From Tautonia marina (GTDB lineage Bacteria > Planctomycetota > Planctomycetia > Isosphaerales > Isosphaeraceae): a stretch of 64,000 nt of DNA. Of this stretch, positions 44,676 to 53,312 are shown in pieces. The position numbers and the translations under genes were made by a program. Below the pieces are notes generated by a model. It had not been told where the DNA came from, ran no database searches, and saw nothing but the letters and a program-made list of their open reading frames with translations. Numbering within the stretch: position 1 is the first letter of the stretch; the number at the start of each line of letters is the position of its first letter. The stretch spans positions 62,001 to 126,000 of the forward strand of contig NZ_WEZF01000020.1 of assembly GCF_009177065.1 (NCBI RefSeq), given 5' to 3'.

Positions 44676-46799
44676 TCAGTCGGTTCCGAGGTTCCGGTCG
44701 GCCGGATCGGACCGTTCGACGGTGGTCTGGCCCTCCGGCCCGCGCCGGCGCTGGAAGGGGGCCGATTCAATGATCCCGAGAATCAGCTCCGAGGCTCGCC
44801 CATCGTTCGCCTCCAGGCGATCGACGAGCGTCTCAACGGTTTGAACGTCATGATACTCAAGACCTCGCCCAACGGCATAGGTGAGCATCTTCTCGACCAG
44901 ACATCGGTAGAAGTCCCGGCGGCGGTCCTCCGCCAGGATGCGCTTCAGATCCTGCACGCTCTGGAACGGCTCACCGGTAATCAGGACGCCCGAGGAGTCG
45001 ATCGGGCCGGTCCGTTCGACCTCGCGGTACATCCCCAGGGCGTTGAAGTTTTCCAGGGCCAGGCCGAGCGGGTCCATGCGGTTGTGGCACGAGTTGCACA
45101 GGGGGTCGCTGCGGTGCAGCTCCATCGCCTCTCGGACCGACGGAACCCGCCCGCCGAGGTCCTTGCCCGCTTCCTCCAATGAGGGAATGTTGGGCGGGGG
45201 CGGGGCTGGCGGAGTCCCCAGGATGTTTTCGAGAATGAACAAGCCGCGCTTGACGGGGGAGGTGCGGTCGGGGTTCGAGGTGACGGCCAGGATGGTCCCC
45301 TGGGTCAAGATGCCGCCTCGGGGGCTGTCGGGCGGCAAATCGACCCGGCGCATCTCGTTCCCTTCAACCCCCTCGATGCCGTAGTGCCGGGCGAGCCGTT
45401 CGTTGAGGAACGTGTAGTCGCTGTCGAGCAGCTCGATCAGGCTGCGATCCTCTTGGATGATGGTTTCGACGAGCAGCTCCGTCTCCCGACGCATCGCGAT
45501 CCGAAGGCCGCGGTCCAGCTCGAACTGGCGGAAGCGGTCGCGGGCGCGTCCGAACTGCTCGCGGACCTCGTCCAGCTCGGTCTTCTCGGCGTCGGTCAGG
45601 TCTTCAATCGGTTTCCGACGCAGTTCTCGGAAACGCTCGCGGCGGGCCTCGGCCTCGGGGTCCGGCGGCTCGTCTCGGGAAAGGACGGCGAAGGCGTTGA
45701 CCGGGATCGAGTCGATGTTGCGCACCTGAAGCCACTGGCCGACGAAGTTCCGGACGAACTGGTTCGAGCGTTCGTCCTCCATCATCCGCTCAACCTGCTG
45801 CATCAAATTCGCCCGAAGCTCGCCCCGATCGGCCAGGGCGAACAGCTCGTCATCGGGCATGGTTGACCAAAGCAGGTACGAGAGGCGCGAGGCCAGGGCG
45901 TACTCGTCGATCCTCGGGTGCGGCCCCCGATCGCCCGGTTCGATCCCTTCCTCGCGGAACAGGAAACGCGGCGAGGCCAGCACGGCCACCATCGCCTGGG
46001 AAACCCCAGCCTCGTAGGTCGCCCCCGGTTCGGCGGCGATCGTCAGGGCCAGGTCGGTCAGACGGTCGGCGGTTTCGTCCCCCACGGGTCGGCGGAAGGC
46101 TCGGGTGGCGAAGCGACCGAGGAGGTCTCGCGTGGAGCGGCAACGCTCGACCGGATCGTCGGGGACGGGGCCGGTGATGATCGGATCAGCCCGGCCCACA
46201 ATATCCTGCGCCGCGGCGATGTAGCGTTCCATCAGCAAGGGGGAGATGGTCAACACGTCGGCGATGGTGTCGAAGCCGTGGCCGGTATCGTCGGCCGGGA
46301 ATTCGGCCTCGGCGTTGAAGTCGACCCCCATCAGGTCCCGAATCGTGTTGCGGTACTCGGTCCGGTTGAGCCGTCGGACGGTCACGCGGCCGGGGTCGGG
46401 GTGGTCGGGGTCGAGTCCGAAGGCGTCGAACGTGATCCAGTCGAGCAGCAGTTTCCGCTCCTCGTCCGACGGCTGGGGATGGTCGGACGGGGGCATGATC
46501 TCGGCCTGAACATTCTTGAGCACGGCGAGCCACGCGTCCCGAACCTCGGGCTGGCTCCCGTCCTCGGCATCGGCCAGGGCTTCAAGATCGACGTTCCCCT
46601 TGTTCACCCCGAGCGCATGGCAGGCATAGCAATTGTCTTCGAGGATCGGGCGGATCACCTCGTCGAAGCGGTCGTCGGCCGACGCCTCGGCGATGACCGG
46701 CCCGGCCCCGAAGACCAGGACCAGGGCAGGAAGCCCTCGGCCCGCGGCGTGGCCGACGACGGCCCGGATGCGGTTCAGACTCATCTCGAAGATTCGCAT
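44676..46799 (-). CDS. planctomycete-type cytochrome c protein (DUF1587/1592/1588/1585)
   Basis: This 707-aa secreted protein has a hydrophobic N-terminus (GLPALVLVFGAGPVIAEASA) and then a heme-binding-type motif DNCYACHALG. Following domains match DUF1587 (NRTEYRNTIRDLMGVDFN), DUF1592 (FATRAFRRPVGDETADRL), DUF1588 (SDYTFLNERLARHYGIEG) and DUF1585 (FYRCLVEKMLTYAVGRGLEY). A second CXXCH lies in CNSCHNRMDPLG. The presumed role is electron transfer or redox scission outside the cell. It is co-oriented with the DUF1552 gene 37 bp downstream. Alternative start ATG 46784 is possible. Confidence 0.88.
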   Translation of the reverse strand: MRIFEMSLNRIRAVVGHAAGRGLPALVLVFGAGPVIAEASADDRFDEVIRPILEDNCYACHALGVNKGNVDLEALADAEDGSQPEVRDAWLAVLKNVQAEIMPPSDHPQPSDEERKLLLDWITFDAFGLDPDHPDPGRVTVRRLNRTEYRNTIRDLMGVDFNAEAEFPADDTGHGFDTIADVLTISPLLMERYIAAAQDIVGRADPIITGPVPDDPVERCRSTRDLLGRFATRAFRRPVGDETADRLTDLALTIAAEPGATYEAGVSQAMVAVLASPRFLFREEGIEPGDRGPHPRIDEYALASRLSYLLWSTMPDDELFALADRGELRANLMQQVERMMEDERSNQFVRNFVGQWLQVRNIDSIPVNAFAVLSRDEPPDPEAEARRERFRELRRKPIEDLTDAEKTELDEVREQFGRARDRFRQFELDRGLRIAMRRETELLVETIIQEDRSLIELLDSDYTFLNERLARHYGIEGVEGNEMRRVDLPPDSPRGGILTQGTILAVTSNPDRTSPVKRGLFILENILGTPPAPPPPNIPSLEEAGKDLGGRVPSVREAMELHRSDPLCNSCHNRMDPLGLALENFNALGMYREVERTGPIDSSGVLITGEPFQSVQDLKRILAEDRRRDFYRCLVEKMLTYAVGRGLEYHDVQTVETLVDRLEANDGRASELILGIIESAPFQRRRGPEGQTTVERSDPADRNLGTD

Positions 46800-46945
46800 G
46801 GCGTTTGCTGGATCGTCGTTCACCGGGACCAAGGGGTTGGAACGTCCGTCAGACCGAAACAGAACTCCCCAGAGAGTCAAGCGTCATCGAGGAGAATCAC
46901 GCGCCCTTTTCTCATCGGAGTGTTGAACCTTCGAACGCAAGCCGA

Positions 46946-47914
46946 TCAGCTCTGGGCCCGACGCCGAATGCTCGGGAAGCCGGTCTCGTCTCTCGCAATG
47001 TATTCATACGGCGGGGTTTCGGCGAACTCTTGCCAGGGTTGATCGAGGTCGGGGAAGACCTCGAAGTTGGCCGAGACGCCGTGAATGAACAGCCGGTAGC
47101 GGAGGTCGAGCGGGTGCTCGACCGCCACGCCGTAGGCTTCGGGATGGGAAAAGGCGGCTTCCATCCAGCCATCACGGCGCACGTGCCAGTGGGACGGGTG
47201 CCGCGGGTTGTCCGGGTGGTCGAAGTAGGTGATCCCCTCGAAGACGCCGGGAGCCACCGGCCCGGAATAATCGACCCAGCGGTTGCGCGTCTCGAAGATG
47301 GCGTCCTCGCCGATCCCCCCTTCCGACCCGGTCAGGCGACCGCCGCCGAACTGCTCGGAGATCGACTTGGCCAGCCGGACGCCCAGGAAGCCGAAGTTCG
47401 TTTTGCCCAGTTCGACCGGTCGGCCGTCGGGCGAGGTGAACCGTGATTGCAGGTCGAGGGCGTAGCATCCCTCCCAGGTGGAGCTCGGCTCGACGGCGGC
47501 AATGAGGAACTGCGACAGGCGATTTTTGCCGTCGGCGTACCAGTCGATCTCGGCGGCGAAGGCGGCCCACTCCGGGCCATCCTCGTACCAGAGGACTCGC
47601 TTGTGCCGCACCTGAATGTCCGTATTCGACACTTCTCCCCAGAAGTTGATGTCGTCGACGAACTGGTGGCCGAACCAGACCGAGCGATGATGCTCGTGCC
47701 CGACCGGGTTCGGGTGGCCGATTCGCGTCAATTCTCGGCCCGACGGCCCCAGCACCGGGACGAAGCACGGGCGCGGCTTGCCCGGCTCGAACTCGTAGCC
47801 GACCACCTCGCGGCCGTCGATCCGGAGCGAGGCCCGCTCAAGCTGGGGGATCGCCTGGCACCTTGGGAAAACGAAGTCGGTGGCGTCGGATCGGGGCGAG
47901 CGGCGTCCGGTCAT
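46946..47914 (-). CDS. PmoA family protein (DUF6807)
   Basis: This 322-aa protein is of the family labelled methane oxygenase PmoA in Pfam, although it is not a membrane monooxygenase and the name is historical. Segments such as PVGHEHHRSVWFGHQFVDDINFW, TNFGFLGVRLAKSI and GITYFDHPDNPRHPSHWHVR are typical of planctomycete members found in carbohydrate-catabolic loci. It has no signal peptide. Its ATG overlaps the stop of the upstream gene by four bases (ATGA), a classic translational coupling. Its role in sugar degradation is inferred from neighbours (ThuA, Gfo/Idh/MocA). Confidence 0.88.
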   Translation of the reverse strand: MTGRRSPRSDATDFVFPRCQAIPQLERASLRIDGREVVGYEFEPGKPRPCFVPVLGPSGRELTRIGHPNPVGHEHHRSVWFGHQFVDDINFWGEVSNTDIQVRHKRVLWYEDGPEWAAFAAEIDWYADGKNRLSQFLIAAVEPSSTWEGCYALDLQSRFTSPDGRPVELGKTNFGFLGVRLAKSISEQFGGGRLTGSEGGIGEDAIFETRNRWVDYSGPVAPGVFEGITYFDHPDNPRHPSHWHVRRDGWMEAAFSHPEAYGVAVEHPLDLRYRLFIHGVSANFEVFPDLDQPWQEFAETPPYEYIARDETGFPSIRRRAQS

Positions 47915-48867
47915 GGCTGGTCGTCCGGTTCGGGTTCGGATTCAGGTTCAGATTCGGATTCGGATTCGGGAGTGTCGACGCGGAGGGCGTAAAAGGGGCG
48001 TTCGCGGTCGAGAATCAGGACCGTGCCGGCCATCGCGGCTTTCCCCTCGGAAAAGAGCCGGGCGGAATATTCCTGCCGAGACCGGGGGAACTGGATTGAA
48101 AAGCGCACGGCCGGATCGGTGCCGGGTTCGACCTCGCCGACAACCTCGTACGCGGTCCCCGTCTGGTCCGATCGCAGGCGACCCGTCACGGCCCGGCCGT
48201 TCACCGCAAGGTCGAGCGTGCCGGTCTGCGAGCCGTCGGCATGCAGCAGGTAACGGCCGGCGTAATCGGTGGGCACAATCGCTCGGCCAGGGGAGGGAGC
48301 CCCCGGTCGAGGCTCGGCGAACTCGGGGCCTTGATTCAGCACAAAGAGCGAGGCGCCGCCGATGGCGTCGAGCCTCGGCTCTCCGTCCTCGGAGCCGACG
48401 AAGGCAAGGTCACCCCCCTGCCCCTCCGGGACGACCTGGCCGGAGTCGAGATCGAACCGGAAGCCGTCGAACAGCATGACGTTCTGCCCCTGTGCCAGGC
48501 GATCGGGGGCCGCGCCTCCTCCGGCCTCGAAGGTCGCAAAGCGTTCCAGGATCAGGATGGCGACCGGCTCGGGCCGATCGTCCGGGTCGGCCCCTTCGGG
48601 AGGCGGGGGGGACCAGAACCCGGGAGCCACCAGCACCCGACTGGGATTGCCCTGGTCGGTCTCGACGACGACAACCGGCGACCGGACCCCGGCCAGCACA
48701 TTCGGCAGCGCCAGCAGGTCGTTCAGCGTCAGGTGGTCGCGGGCCTCGGCTGCGGCGGCGGTCGGAATGGCGGCGAGGGTGCGGCCTTCGAGGCGGTCGA
48801 AGTCGTCGGCCAGGGCAATCGACGGTATCAGGGCCAGCAGCGCAATCGAGCCTTGGCGGCGGATCAT
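47911..48867 (-). CDS. secreted hypothetical protein with acidic Ser-Glu tail
   Basis: This 318-aa protein starts with a signal peptide (IRRQGSIALLALIPSIALA). The central region contains VLVAPGFWSPPPPEG and a beta-rich C-terminal domain (RYLLHADGSQTGTLDLAVNG, RFSIQFPRSRQEYSARLFSEG), possibly a lipocalin-like or jelly-roll fold. It ends in a repetitive acidic tail, PESESESEPESEPEPDD. The stop overlaps the PmoA start, so both are coupled. GGAG precedes ATG 48867. The frame is open much further upstream, antisense to the next gene, but that part is not coding. I do not recognise a family. Confidence 0.78.
   Translation of the reverse strand: MIRRQGSIALLALIPSIALADDFDRLEGRTLAAIPTAAAAEARDHLTLNDLLALPNVLAGVRSPVVVVETDQGNPSRVLVAPGFWSPPPPEGADPDDRPEPVAILILERFATFEAGGGAAPDRLAQGQNVMLFDGFRFDLDSGQVVPEGQGGDLAFVGSEDGEPRLDAIGGASLFVLNQGPEFAEPRPGAPSPGRAIVPTDYAGRYLLHADGSQTGTLDLAVNGRAVTGRLRSDQTGTAYEVVGEVEPGTDPAVRFSIQFPRSRQEYSARLFSEGKAAMAGTVLILDRERPFYALRVDTPESESESEPESEPEPDDQP
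47927..47970. repeat. hexanucleotide tandem tract encoding the acidic tail
   Basis: About seven imperfect copies of a six-base unit (plus-strand GGTTCG/GGATTC type) encode alternating Ser/Pro-Glu at the end of the secreted protein. Copy-number change would shorten or lengthen the tail in frame. Confidence 0.75.
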
Positions 48868-49284
48868 GGCGAGCGTCTCCAAAGCCAAGGGGCGGCGAGT
48901 GCCTTGCAAGGCGGATGACTGAGCTCTCGGTCGGATCGGCCCCCCCTGCCCTTCGGCCATGATAGACCCCAACCCGGATCGCCTGCCACGGAGCCGCGCC
49001 TGACCTGGGCATTTTTCGGAGAGATGGGGGCATCGTCCTTCCGAGCTGGTTAGCACCGTCGCATGATGACGCAAGAACGTCCTGAACGAAAGTGAGCCGT
49101 TTCGAGGAAATTCAAAAAAATTCAAAAATTCTGAACGAATAGGGATCGCCTGGCCCATCGAAACTGGGTAATCTCGACGATGTGAGACTCCCGCTCGGGT
49201 CGTGCCGGGAGCCTCGTCGGCCGGGGCGGCCGGCGCGCACGTGCCGGCCGCCCGCCGACATTGCGAGAGGGTCGGAGGGCCGCC
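48868..49284. other. 417-bp divergent intergenic region with hairpin
   Basis: This lies between the minus-strand secreted protein and the plus-strand DUF1501 gene. It holds an A-rich patch near 49110-49140, unusual in this window, and a strong GC hairpin at 49224-49253. No gene is supported. Confidence 0.6.
49224..49253 (+). promoter_or_regulatory. GC-rich 11-bp hairpin in leader of DUF1501 gene
   Basis: A perfect 11-bp stem (49224-49234 with 49243-49253) with an 8-base loop ends 31 bases before the ATG at 49285. It could be an attenuator, an mRNA-stabilising element or a terminator of an upstream transcript. Confidence 0.45.
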
Positions 49285-50667
49285 ATGCTTGATCTCGGAG
49301 CGACCACGGGCCGGACCTGCCGGGGCCCGTCGCGACGGGCGCTGTTGCAACTCGGATCGCTTGGCGCCCTGGGCCTGACCCTCGGTGATTGGCTGGCCAT
49401 GCGAAGCTTCGCCGGCCCAACGGCCCCGGCCCTCGACGCGCCGGGCAAGGCCAAGGCGGTCATCGTCCTCTGGCTCTGGGGAGGTCCGAGCCACCTCGAC
49501 ACGTTCGACCCGAAGCCCGATGCGCCTCTCGAATATCGAGGGCCGTTCGACTCGATCGCCACGCGGGTTCCCGGCGTCCGGATCGGCGAGCTGTTGCCCA
49601 ACCTGGCGGATCGGGCGGACAAATTTGCCCTGATCCGGTCGATGCATCACGAGTCGAACGATCACGGCGTCGCCGGCACGATCGCCCTGACCGGCAGCAT
49701 CTCCGGAGCCATCAACCTGGGCGGCGCCACCTCTGCCGGAGCGTTGAAGCCGAGTACCGGAGCCATCGTCGCCCGCCTGGCCGAACGACAGCCGGGCGGC
49801 TTGCCGCCGTATGTGATTCTGGGAAACCCGTTGCATCAAGGGCACAAACGGGTGGTCGGCGAGGGGGGCGGCATCCTCGGCGCAGCCTATGATCCGTTCC
49901 GGGTCGATTACGAGCCCGGCGTCGGTCCGGTCTTGCCCGACGTCCACCTGCCCGACGGGGTGGCCGCCGACCGCATGGCCGCACGCTGGGAGCTGTTCGA
50001 ACGGGTCGCCCCAGGCGGTGCCGACGCCCGATCGACCGCCGCGATGGCCGAGCACTATGCCCTGGCCCGGCAACTGATCGCCTCGAAGGACAGCCTCGAA
50101 GCGCTGGAGATCGACCGCGAACCGGAGCGCATCCGCCGAGCCTACGGCCCGCACCGCTTCGGCCGCTCGTGTCTGATCGCCCGGCGGCTCGTGGAAGCCG
50201 GCCTGCCGTTCGTGCAGGTCAACTGGAGCACCCACGTCGAAGGCCCCGAAGACGCCGGCGACGGCGGCTGGGACATGCACGACCGTTACTTCGCCATCAT
50301 GCAGGATCGCCACGGCTGGATGTTCGACAACGCCCTGTCGGCCTTGCTCGACGACCTGGACGCGCGCGGCTTGCTGGAAACGACGCTCGTCGTCGCCGTC
50401 GGCGAGTTCGGCCGGACGCCGAAGATCAACGAGAAGGCGGGACGCGACCACTGGAACTCCTGCTACTCGGCCCTGCTGGCCGGAGGTGGGATCCGGGGCG
50501 GAACAGTCATCGGCGCGTCCGATCGACGGGCCGAATTCCCGAGCGAGCATCCGGTTCATCCGGCTGACCTGTCGGCCACGATCCTCGATCGCCTCGGCAT
50601 CGGTTCCGCCGAGCTGACGAGCGTTGGCCTCACGCCGATGGGGACTGCGGTTCAGGGGTTGACCTGA
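49285..50667 (+). CDS. DUF1501 family Tat-exported protein
   Basis: This 460-aa protein is a third DUF1501 member, on the plus strand and apart from the pair at 38-41 kb. A twin-arginine-like signal (PSRRALLQLGSLGALGLTLG) begins about residue 15. Core segments: VIVLWLWGGPSHLDTFDPKP, FVQVNWSTHVEGPEDAGDGG and VVAVGEFGRTPKINEKAGRD. ATG 49285 has GGAGG upstream. No DUF1549/DUF1553 gene is adjacent. A terminator hairpin follows at 50735. Confidence 0.87.
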   Translation: MLDLGATTGRTCRGPSRRALLQLGSLGALGLTLGDWLAMRSFAGPTAPALDAPGKAKAVIVLWLWGGPSHLDTFDPKPDAPLEYRGPFDSIATRVPGVRIGELLPNLADRADKFALIRSMHHESNDHGVAGTIALTGSISGAINLGGATSAGALKPSTGAIVARLAERQPGGLPPYVILGNPLHQGHKRVVGEGGGILGAAYDPFRVDYEPGVGPVLPDVHLPDGVAADRMAARWELFERVAPGGADARSTAAMAEHYALARQLIASKDSLEALEIDREPERIRRAYGPHRFGRSCLIARRLVEAGLPFVQVNWSTHVEGPEDAGDGGWDMHDRYFAIMQDRHGWMFDNALSALLDDLDARGLLETTLVVAVGEFGRTPKINEKAGRDHWNSCYSALLAGGGIRGGTVIGASDRRAEFPSEHPVHPADLSATILDRLGIGSAELTSVGLTPMGTAVQGLT

Positions 50668-50734
50668 CCTCAATGCACACGCCACGGAGAGGGTGAGGCA
50701 ATCGCCGCGGCTTGAAACGCAGGCAATTGATACC

Positions 50735-50774
50735 GGGCCCATCCCTCACCACCTGGAAGGCGAAGGATGGGCCC
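50735..50774. terminator. bidirectional terminator hairpin
   Basis: A perfect 10-bp stem (50735-50744 with 50765-50774) with a 20-base loop lies between the converging DUF1501 and ThuA genes. Confidence 0.6.
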
Positions 50775-50786
50775 AGCACGGCATGA

Positions 50787-51791
50787 TCAGTTTTCCATCA
50801 CATGATCAGAGGGCTTGACCCCTTTTGTGAACGCATTGAAGCCGAAGGGGGTCGGGTTGTACTCGCCGACGAGGTCGACCTTCGTTCCTCCTTCGGGAAT
50901 CTGGTCTTCCATGCCCAGGCACCAGTAGGCGGCGTTGACCAGGAGGCGCCGCAAGCCTTCGCTCAGCAAATCGACGGATGAGCCGGAGGTTGTGGTGAAG
51001 ATGCGAGCGTCCTTGAAGGTTTTGGTCCAGGCAATCGGCATCATCGGGTCATTCTTCTCCCCTTCGACGGGAGGATCGTCGGGGCTCATGCCGGCGACGA
51101 CCTGGCCGAGGATCAACGGTTGGCAGTCTCCGGGCAACGGAAGCGTGACGCCGTAGACATCGGTCGGCCCCCAGATGTCGCCATCGGAAATGCCTCGAGT
51201 GATCGGGTGCTCATCGGCGCCGGGGGCGATGATGCCTCGGGTGCTTTCCGACCCGTGGGCGCCGTGGTGGCTGATCCACGTTTCTCCCAGCACCTGCCGA
51301 CCGAACCCGCCATCCCACTCGTTGCTCCTCCAGGAGTAGTGGTCATAGGTCGATCCTTCAGGCAGGTTGAAGGCGTGGGTCGAGGTCCGCATGCCGATAA
51401 TCGGCTTGCCGGATTCGACATAGTTGACCACATGCTTCATTTGCTCATCCGGCAGTGCACGGAAGCGCAGGCCCATGATCACCAGATCGGCGTCGTCGAG
51501 CGATTCAAGGCCGGGGATGTTGCTGCTGAAGTTCGGGTCGATCTCGCCAGTTTCGGGATTGATCGCAAAAAGAACCGTGCATTTGAAGCCGTGATGAGTC
51601 GCCAGAATCTTGCCGAGCTGGGGCAAGCCTTCCTCGGAGCGGTACTCCTCGTCTCCCGAGATCAGGACGATGTGCTTTCCCTCCCCCGGGCCGGAGCCTC
51701 CTTCGTAGACGACCCAGGGATCGTCTGCCAAAGCGATTCCGCCCAGGCAGAGCATGCCGAACATTGCAGCAGCGTGCAGAAGTCGAAACAT
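50787..51791 (-). CDS. secreted ThuA domain-containing protein
   Basis: This 334-aa protein has a signal peptide (LLHAAAMFGMLCLGGIALADD) and a ThuA-type (glutamine amidotransferase-like) domain. Segments: KHIVLISGDEEYRSEEGLPQ, DADLVIMGLRFRALPDEQMK and GKPIIGMRTSTHAFNLPEG. ThuA proteins occur with sugar oxidoreductases, the founding member being linked to trehalose and maltitol use. The catalytic Cys of amidotransferases is not obvious. ATG 51791 is 9 bases after GAGGA; ATG 51797 is closer. Its start is 63 bp downstream of a Gfo/Idh/MocA gene on the same strand, a frequent pairing. Confidence 0.88.
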   Translation of the reverse strand: MFRLLHAAAMFGMLCLGGIALADDPWVVYEGGSGPGEGKHIVLISGDEEYRSEEGLPQLGKILATHHGFKCTVLFAINPETGEIDPNFSSNIPGLESLDDADLVIMGLRFRALPDEQMKHVVNYVESGKPIIGMRTSTHAFNLPEGSTYDHYSWRSNEWDGGFGRQVLGETWISHHGAHGSESTRGIIAPGADEHPITRGISDGDIWGPTDVYGVTLPLPGDCQPLILGQVVAGMSPDDPPVEGEKNDPMMPIAWTKTFKDARIFTTTSGSSVDLLSEGLRRLLVNAAYWCLGMEDQIPEGGTKVDLVGEYNPTPFGFNAFTKGVKPSDHVMEN

Positions 51792-51854
51792 CAGCATTAT
51801 TCCTCGATGGGGTGACAAACGAATTCCGAACCTTGTGAGAACGCACCGACCTGA

Positions 51855-53159
51855 TCAAAGAGTCCAGGGAGCCCGATAGGGACGGGAGAGCATGGCGTTG
51901 GCCTCGTCGTCGTTCTGGAAGCGTTCGGCGACGGGGTCCCAGGTGAGCGGCCGGCGGAGCTGGTAGCCGATGACGCCGAGGTGGCAGACGGTCGCCGTGC
52001 GGTGCCCGACCTCGGCCGAGGCCACGGGGCGGGCGTCGCCTCGGATCGAGTCGAGGAAGTTGTCATAGTGACTCCCTTGAGCGTCGATTCGTTCGGCATC
52101 GTCGGGCAACGGTTCGGCGAGCGATTCGGGCTCGGTGGCGAACCGGGAGCGGGCGACTCGGATAATCCCCTCGGTCCCCTCAAAGGTGCAATCGTCGGGG
52201 CCGCCGTGGATCATCTCGACACCGTTGTCGTACACGAACCGCAGGCCGGTGTTCCCCTCGGCAGGCGGCTCGATGGCAACCGGGCCGGACTCGTGTTTCT
52301 TCAGGGCCCACTGAGCGATGTCGAAATGGTGGGCTCCCATGTCGGCGATGCCACCGTTGCCATAGGGGGCATAACTGCGCCAGTCGGGGAAGTGGTTGTG
52401 GATGCCTTTCGGGCAGAGGATCTCGTTGTACGGGTGGAACTCGGCCGGGCCGACCCAGAAGTCCCAGTCGGTTCCTTCGGGAACGGCTTGCTCCTCCAGA
52501 TCGACGGGCTTGGGAGGGCCGCCGACGCCAATCCGGATCGTCTTCACCTCGCCGATCCGGCCGTTCCAGACCAGCTCGACGGCTCGGGGGAAGTTGCCGC
52601 CGAACTCACCGGGGCTGCGCTGCTGGCTACCGGTCTGGAAGGTGATGCCGTTGCGTTCGACGGCATCGGCGATGGCGCGGCCTTCGGCGACGAAGTGGGT
52701 CAGGGGCTTCTCGCAGTAAATGTGCTTGCCGGCGTCGGCGGCCATGATGCAGGGGATGGCATGCCAGTGGTCGGGGGTGGCGATGATGACGGCGTCGATG
52801 TCGTCTCGGGCCAGAAGCTCGCGGAAGTCGTGGTAGGCCTCGCAGCCGGAGAAGGACGCGGAATCGTCTCGCTTGGCGATGGCGTCTTCGATTCGCTTCC
52901 GGGTATCGTCGCGGCGCTCGGTGACGACATCGGCCACGGCGACGACCTGGGCATCGGGTCGACGGGCCATCCGAACCGCCAGGCCGCGCCCCTGAATGCC
53001 GACGCCGATGACGCCGAAGGTGATCCGGTCGTTCGGCCCCACGCGGGGAGCGCGGGCAAAGGCCGGGGCTGCCGACAGGGCGAACCCGGCGGCCAGCGAA
53101 CTGCGGAGGAAGCGGCGACGTGAGGGTAAGGTAATCGGCTTCGGTCGGGACATCGTCAT
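51855..53159 (-). CDS. Tat-exported Gfo/Idh/MocA family oxidoreductase
   Basis: This 434-aa protein has a twin-arginine signal (SRRRFLRSSLAAGFALSAAPA) before a Rossmann domain (ITFGVIGVGIQGRGLA). The catalytic EKP motif is intact in IYCEKPLTHF, and the substrate domain has DMGAHHFDIAQWALKKHE and PTF-like C-terminal content. It is predicted to be exported, as is common in planctomycetes and Bacteroidota for enzymes acting on sugars outside the cytoplasm. ATG 53159 has a GGAG just upstream; ATG 53153 is also possible. It is upstream of thuA-like gene and probably co-transcribed. Confidence 0.92.
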   Translation of the reverse strand: MTMSRPKPITLPSRRRFLRSSLAAGFALSAAPAFARAPRVGPNDRITFGVIGVGIQGRGLAVRMARRPDAQVVAVADVVTERRDDTRKRIEDAIAKRDDSASFSGCEAYHDFRELLARDDIDAVIIATPDHWHAIPCIMAADAGKHIYCEKPLTHFVAEGRAIADAVERNGITFQTGSQQRSPGEFGGNFPRAVELVWNGRIGEVKTIRIGVGGPPKPVDLEEQAVPEGTDWDFWVGPAEFHPYNEILCPKGIHNHFPDWRSYAPYGNGGIADMGAHHFDIAQWALKKHESGPVAIEPPAEGNTGLRFVYDNGVEMIHGGPDDCTFEGTEGIIRVARSRFATEPESLAEPLPDDAERIDAQGSHYDNFLDSIRGDARPVASAEVGHRTATVCHLGVIGYQLRRPLTWDPVAERFQNDDEANAMLSRPYRAPWTL

Positions 53160-53312
53160 CAAGGCTCCGTGGCCAGAGAGGAATGAGACGCTCGGTCGGG
53201 ACTGCCCCTTAGCGGTGGCTCCCTTCTGGCATTAGACTACCGCGAAAGGCCCCTGTGAAGGCGCCGGAAACCCATCCTTCCCCGAACGTTCGAATTGTCT
53301 GGAGAATCGCTC

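Noticed and set aside
47927-47970. CRISPR or minisatellite array
   Set aside because: The repeats are six-base units inside a coding sequence with no spacers.
48868-50742. Long N-terminal extension of the acidic-tail secreted protein (frame open to 50742)
   Set aside because: The extension lies antisense to a DUF1501 gene, while an ATG at 48867 has a good RBS and is followed directly by a signal peptide.
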